This document shows positions 59,930 through 64,000 of a stretch of DNA of 64,000 bases, piece by piece. Numbering within the stretch: position 1 is the first letter of the stretch; the number at the start of each line of letters is the position of its first letter. The notes under the pieces were generated by a model, which was not told the origin of the DNA, ran no database searches, and was given only the letters and a program-made list of their open reading frames with translations. A program made the position numbers and the translations under genes. Source of the stretch: Mimachlamys varia (lineage: Eukaryota; Mollusca; Bivalvia; Pectinida; Pectinidae); assembly GCA_947623455.1 (NCBI GenBank), contig OX392534.1, positions 33,361,426 to 33,425,425 of the forward strand, in the 5' to 3' direction.

Positions 59930-60340
59930 CTTTCATTGTTGATTGAGGATTATCCATTGGCAATTCATTGTTGATGTTACCCATAGACATTTTACTGTTG
60001 AATTTACCCATGGACTGAATTACCCATATACAAAAGTTACCCCTAGACAATTTATTGTTGTAGTAACCCATTAATATTTTATTCTTGAAGTTACCCATAG
60101 ACATTTTGTTGAAGTTACCCATTGATATTACCCATTGATATTTCATTGTTGAAGTTACCCATAGACATTTCATTGTTGAAGTTACCCATTGATATTTCAT
60201 TGTTGAAGTTACCCATAGACTGAAGTTATGCAAAGACTTTAGCTACCCATAGACATTTTATTGTTGAAGTTACCCATAGACTGAAGTTACTTCAGTACCC
60301 ATAGACTGAAGTTGCCCGTAAACATTTTATTGTTGAAGTC
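59930..60340. repeat. 27-bp degenerate tandem repeat
   Basis: Units approximate CATTGTTGAAGTTACCCATA GACATTT (27 bases), with alternating CCCATAGAC and CCCATTGAT versions and several deletions. Because 27 is a multiple of three the minus strand stays open for 105 codons (repeat MGNFNN), which is not evidence of a gene. Confidence 0.85.
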
Positions 60341-61495
60341 AACCATTGACATTGTACTGTTGAAAGACTTCCCTCTGACACTGTTGTTCTGAGGTTATTC
60401 ACTTAGACTTTGTTAAATGCTTTCCAAATAATAATATAACACTTCAGATTTCCATCAGTTAGCTACAGATTTTGTATACAAGCAAGACCAGGTCTTCTAT
60501 TTAGCCAGACTTGGTGGGCGCAGGTCTGGTAGCCCCGACCTTTCTACTGATTACAGTGTATGGACAGCATCCCCATGACAAGATAAACCTGACATAGTTG
60601 TTACTAGCATCCATTTCTGTGTCTGCTCCATTCATCACAATAATTTTCGAAACTGTCGTCTGCCAGGCTGTATGACAGATAATCACCCAATTCAGGAAAA
60701 CTTTGCAGAATAAATAATTCTGTAAATGTCATCTGTTTTTACACAAATGTTTTGTATTATGAGATGATTGATGTTTCCGCAGAAGAAAAGATGAATTAGA
60801 CATGGCCAAATGTGGGTAAAAGTGCCAGGGTTAACAAATTACTCTTTTGAAACATTTTACTTGTATTCTTATTCTGCAAAATACAATATATACCTTAACT
60901 ATCATTAGTGTGCCAAACTCATTCAAACTTTTCCTCTGAGGAACAGGTCTGACATCGCAAGAATCTACATGATACAACAGCTTTTCTTCATCTTAGACAT
61001 CATTTAATAGAATTTAATAGAAATTTTATGGACACAGGCAAAAAGCCTCTAAGTCCATATCAGTAAATATTTCACAAAAATAATATGTTAAAGTATATTA
61101 TACAACAAAGTATCAATAATCATATACTACATTATCATGTTAAGCTTTAGGTTCTGTTAATCACAATCAACATTTAAAACTTATTGTCCATCACATGAAT
61201 GCCCAATACACAGAAAGTATCAAGAGTAATCCATAAACACCATAAAAAATTATCTAAAATAAAGAAAGGGGCATAACTCTATAAAAGAATGGGAATACAA
61301 CCTGATTTCAGTATACAAAGACATATCCATTAAATAAATTAGCAATAACATTTGACCCAAGTGTAGTATATATGCCACACTCCACAATCTAAATTAAAAC
61401 CGCTTTCACATTTAGCAGTTTTAGATAGTACAGTATGGGATAATATTCCTAAAAAAAAATAAAGACTAGAAATGTCTTTGAGAGTCAGAGACATA
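60341..61495. other. Non-coding stretch
   Basis: AT-rich; no gene recognised. Confidence 0.45.
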
Positions 61496-61640
61496 AATGC
61501 CCCCACCCCCCAACTGGTTACATTTTCATGGGACGGGACAGGACACGAAGGGGCATGACAGGACGAGACGGGACTGACATGAGTAACACTACACAATGCC
61601 TCCCCCCCCCCCCCATTTCATGATGGGGGGCATAAGTATC
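61496..61640. repeat. C/G-rich low-complexity tract
   Basis: Includes GACGGGACAGGACACG-type pentamer variation at 61530-61575 and a run of 13 C at 61602-61614. Confidence 0.8.
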
Positions 61641-62419
61641 ATCCTCTGACTAAGGAAGGAGTCGGTTCCCTCCATTTCACAAGTAAGGGGTTTAAGTTAT
61701 ATAAACTTGAGGATATTACAAGGTTATATTTAATTATTACAGCAAAAAGCGTAACTGGTTTTAATTCTTTGTCCTAAGTCTCCAATGACTCTCTTGGTAG
61801 CTAATGGACGTAAGGCATTTTGAACATGGAACCATCCAGTGCACAAACAAAAAATTGTGTACCAATCAAAGTGAAAAGAACATCAAAAGTCTGAAATATC
61901 AACAGACAAATTGGAAGATGGATGGACATACAGGCACAAAAAGATAAAGGATCTAAATGATAAATAGGTCCGCAGACAGGTGAAACTGTTTTCTACTGAT
62001 AAATGTAAAGGTGAAAATTGTACCAACAGGTTTAGAACAACAAAACAAGAAAGGAATGTCCAGAATTCTAGCCGGACATTCCAGTTCATAGAAAATCTGC
62101 ACCTGAAATCCATCACTCAGTAGAGTATTGTATGGAACTAAAGCTGAGGTTCGGCCTGATAGGAAATTTCACCTGAATCTATAATGTTGAGTACCACCAT
62201 CAAAGTTTATCTAAGCTGAACCAAAGGAAACGGTAACCAGACAAGATGGTTGGTCTCCCTGTAAAGTTTATAGTCTCATAACACATGTTTATGTTGTGGA
62301 TGATCATCAAGTAAATGTGATGGCGGAATCCTCATAAAAAATAACAGATTCAGTGGTTAATGGACAAAACCATGGAGAAATAAAACTGGTATACCATATA
62401 CATCCTACAATAAAACTGA
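61641..62419. other. Non-coding stretch
   Basis: No supported gene. Confidence 0.45.
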
Positions 62420-62478
62420 AACTGATGGCGTGGGAGGGGTGTGTGGGTGAGGGTTGGGGGCGGGGAGGGGGGGGGGTG
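62420..62478 (+). repeat. G-rich tract with quadruplex potential
   Basis: Repeated G runs (GGGAGGGG, GTGGGTGAGGG, TTGGGGGCGGGG, AGGGGGGGGGG) within 60 bases on the plus strand could form G-quadruplexes. Confidence 0.7.
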
Positions 62479-62650
62479 ACCAGACAGTGTACAAGGTGGA
62501 AACCAGGGAAAGGTTCTAAAGGATAAACCTTCCAAATTATTTTTCTGCGCTAAAGTAGAATTTAAAACGCCATGATTACTTTAACAGAGTAATTTTTATT
62601 CTCAAAAATAATTCTATTCCAATTTAGTCGCAGAATAAATAATACCAACG

Positions 62651-62688
62651 CCCCCCCCCCCCCCCCCCCCCCCCCCCCAAGTAGCAGC
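62651..62688. repeat. Poly-C run (38 C)
   Basis: The longest homopolymer of the window; its length in the assembly may be imprecise. Confidence 0.95.
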
Positions 62689-63480
62689 TCATGCTCACCT
62701 CACATTTTCGCTCAGAGAGTGACTAGAACACACACATTGATACATGAAATATACTTTGTCAACTCATCAAAGCTCCATTTGTCCCTCCTGACACTACAGA
62801 CCCAGCAAGAACCCATGATGATCTGTCCAGGTTATGACCCCCAGGCTGTCTTAACTTGACAATAATTTATTTTTCTCGCCTTTGTATATGTACCAGTAGT
62901 TTGACCTCAGTGTGAATCTATTTGACTCACATATCCCCTACCTTTACCATTTCACTTGATCTACTGTGTTCAGTGATACAACTGGGTGATGGAATCAAAC
63001 TTTGGAGAATTCTGTGAAAAACCCAGAGACAAAATTTGTAAGGGTGAAGAATTATGATTATCCGTTTTTGAATCTTTTTAGCAATTTTCCTTGTAAGCTA
63101 CTTTTATCAATGCATGACCACAAGCAAAGTGTAACACAAATGTGTGAAAATCATCTGAAGCAAAGTGCAATGCAGTAAGTTCATCACCATTTATAACATT
63201 TTGTATAATGGTATACATGTTATATATTATTAAATACCCCTTGCAGTTTCCCACATAAATTAGAAATATAGTGGTATATTTTACACATTTTCAAGTTTCT
63301 TTACCAAAGATATTTAAGACATCTATTGTCTTTTAATAAGTGGGTACCAGGTAGTATATCCAATAGTATTTTGGGGGGGGTCAAAAAACAACTCGATCAC
63401 TAGGAATATATACGAAAAACAGTAAGACAATTCGGTGAATTAGTCCCAACCGAATGCAACTACCTCACCAAGGTTATCCT
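62689..63480. other. Non-coding stretch
   Basis: No gene recognised. Confidence 0.45.
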
Positions 63481-63680
63481 ATCACCCCAGTATGAAGTTC
63501 CAGAGACAAGAAGTGTAGGAAATAGAACCCAAACTAACTTTTTCTTTGACGAAGGTCAAAGTTCAAAATGTAGGTCACAGTGACCTACTTTTGATGTGTG
63601 ACACAAACTCATCAAGGTGAATTCACACCCAAAGTATGAAGTTCCAATGTAGGAAACAGAGCCTGAACAAGATAGCGTAA
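63470..63680 (+). repeat. Repeat with imperfect duplication and nuclear-receptor-like sites
   Basis: Two imperfect copies share CAAGGT, GTATGAAGTTCCA, TGTAGGAAA and AGA(A/G)CC (63468-63530 and 63610-63665). Between them lie AGGTCAAAGTTCA (63553-63565, a DR1-like arrangement) and the palindrome AGGTCACAGTGACCT (63572-63586, identical in form to a consensus estrogen response element). Binding is not implied by sequence alone. Confidence 0.55.
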
Positions 63681-63752
63681 GATTGGCCAAAAGCATATAA
63701 GCACTACACGAAAGGATAGTCCCTTCCTCTTCCCGTTCTGGGGCTAATAAAA

Positions 63753-64000
63753 AAATATTCAATTTCTTGTCCCAAGCTTGAAATATTCAATTTCTATCCC
63801 AAGCTTGAAATATTCAATTTTTGTCCCAAGCTTGAAATATTCAATTTCTTGTCCCAAGCTTGTAATATTCAATTTCTTGTCATAAGCTTCAAATATTCAA
63901 TTTCTTATCCCAAGCTTGAAATATTCAATTTCTTGTCCCAAGCTTGAAATATTCAATTTCTTATCCCAAGCTTGAAATATTCAATTTCTTGTCCCAAGCT
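63753..64000. repeat. 28-bp tandem repeat, continues past the window
   Basis: Units of AAATATTCAATTTCTTGTCC followed by CAAGCTTG (28 bases), about nine copies, each with an AAGCTT site. One unit is shortened and one has CATAAGCTTC. The array is cut by the window end. Confidence 0.95.

Overview
The window looks like nuclear DNA from a marine mollusc, most likely a bivalve. It is AT-rich, has no prokaryotic operon structure, and shows no host gene that I can recognise. The bivalve reading rests on three things: several tRNA-derived SINE families, an element starting CAAGAGGCCC with ~150-bp internal tandem repeats (similar to the pearl/HINE elements of bivalves), and a DIRS-type retroelement. 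These are recollections of families, not database hits. Almost all open reading frames longer than 60 codons are chance frames or frames inside tandem repeats.

Layout. 1-4270 is AT-rich unique DNA with a poly-C run, two copies of a ~90-bp inverted-repeat element, and a TATA-like box upstream of a 54-codon frame. 4275-4868 is a 36-bp minisatellite. 7231-7560 is a 71-bp repeat. 13000-14740 holds tRNA-derived relics, and 16458-16575 is a palindrome. 18811-21096 is a 29-bp minisatellite of about 79 units with higher-order structure. 23114-27252 is a ~4.1-kb repeat element with 147-bp monomers, a 473-bp higher-order unit and a 1,528-bp near-identical duplication. 28600-42550 contains scattered SINE pieces, poly-C/G tracts and a purine-rich tract.

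43988-50551 is the only clear protein-coding entity: a decayed DIRS-type tyrosine-recombinase retroelement with gag, reverse transcriptase, RNase H, a methyltransferase-like region and tyrosine recombinase remnants. It has inverted terminal repeats and the diagnostic internal complementary region. 50748-51292 is a 545-bp non-autonomous DNA transposon with a 9-bp target duplication. 53050-54470 is an unusual SINE whose tRNA-like head is repeated in tandem about 14 times before a single body; the first head is interrupted by a TTAA-inserting MITE. A second copy of that MITE lies at 56739-57087. 57837-59000 has a small hAT-like MITE, a SINE and a ~470-bp palindrome. 59930-60340 is a 27-bp repeat, 62651-62688 is a 38-C run, and 63550-64000 carries nuclear-receptor-like palindromes followed by a 28-bp HindIII-containing repeat that runs off the end.

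The proteins present belong to one dead retroelement and form no host pathway. The main interest is the repeat biology: nested insertion, SINE-head amplification, several families of inverted-repeat elements, and repeats that carry consensus transcription-factor motifs.
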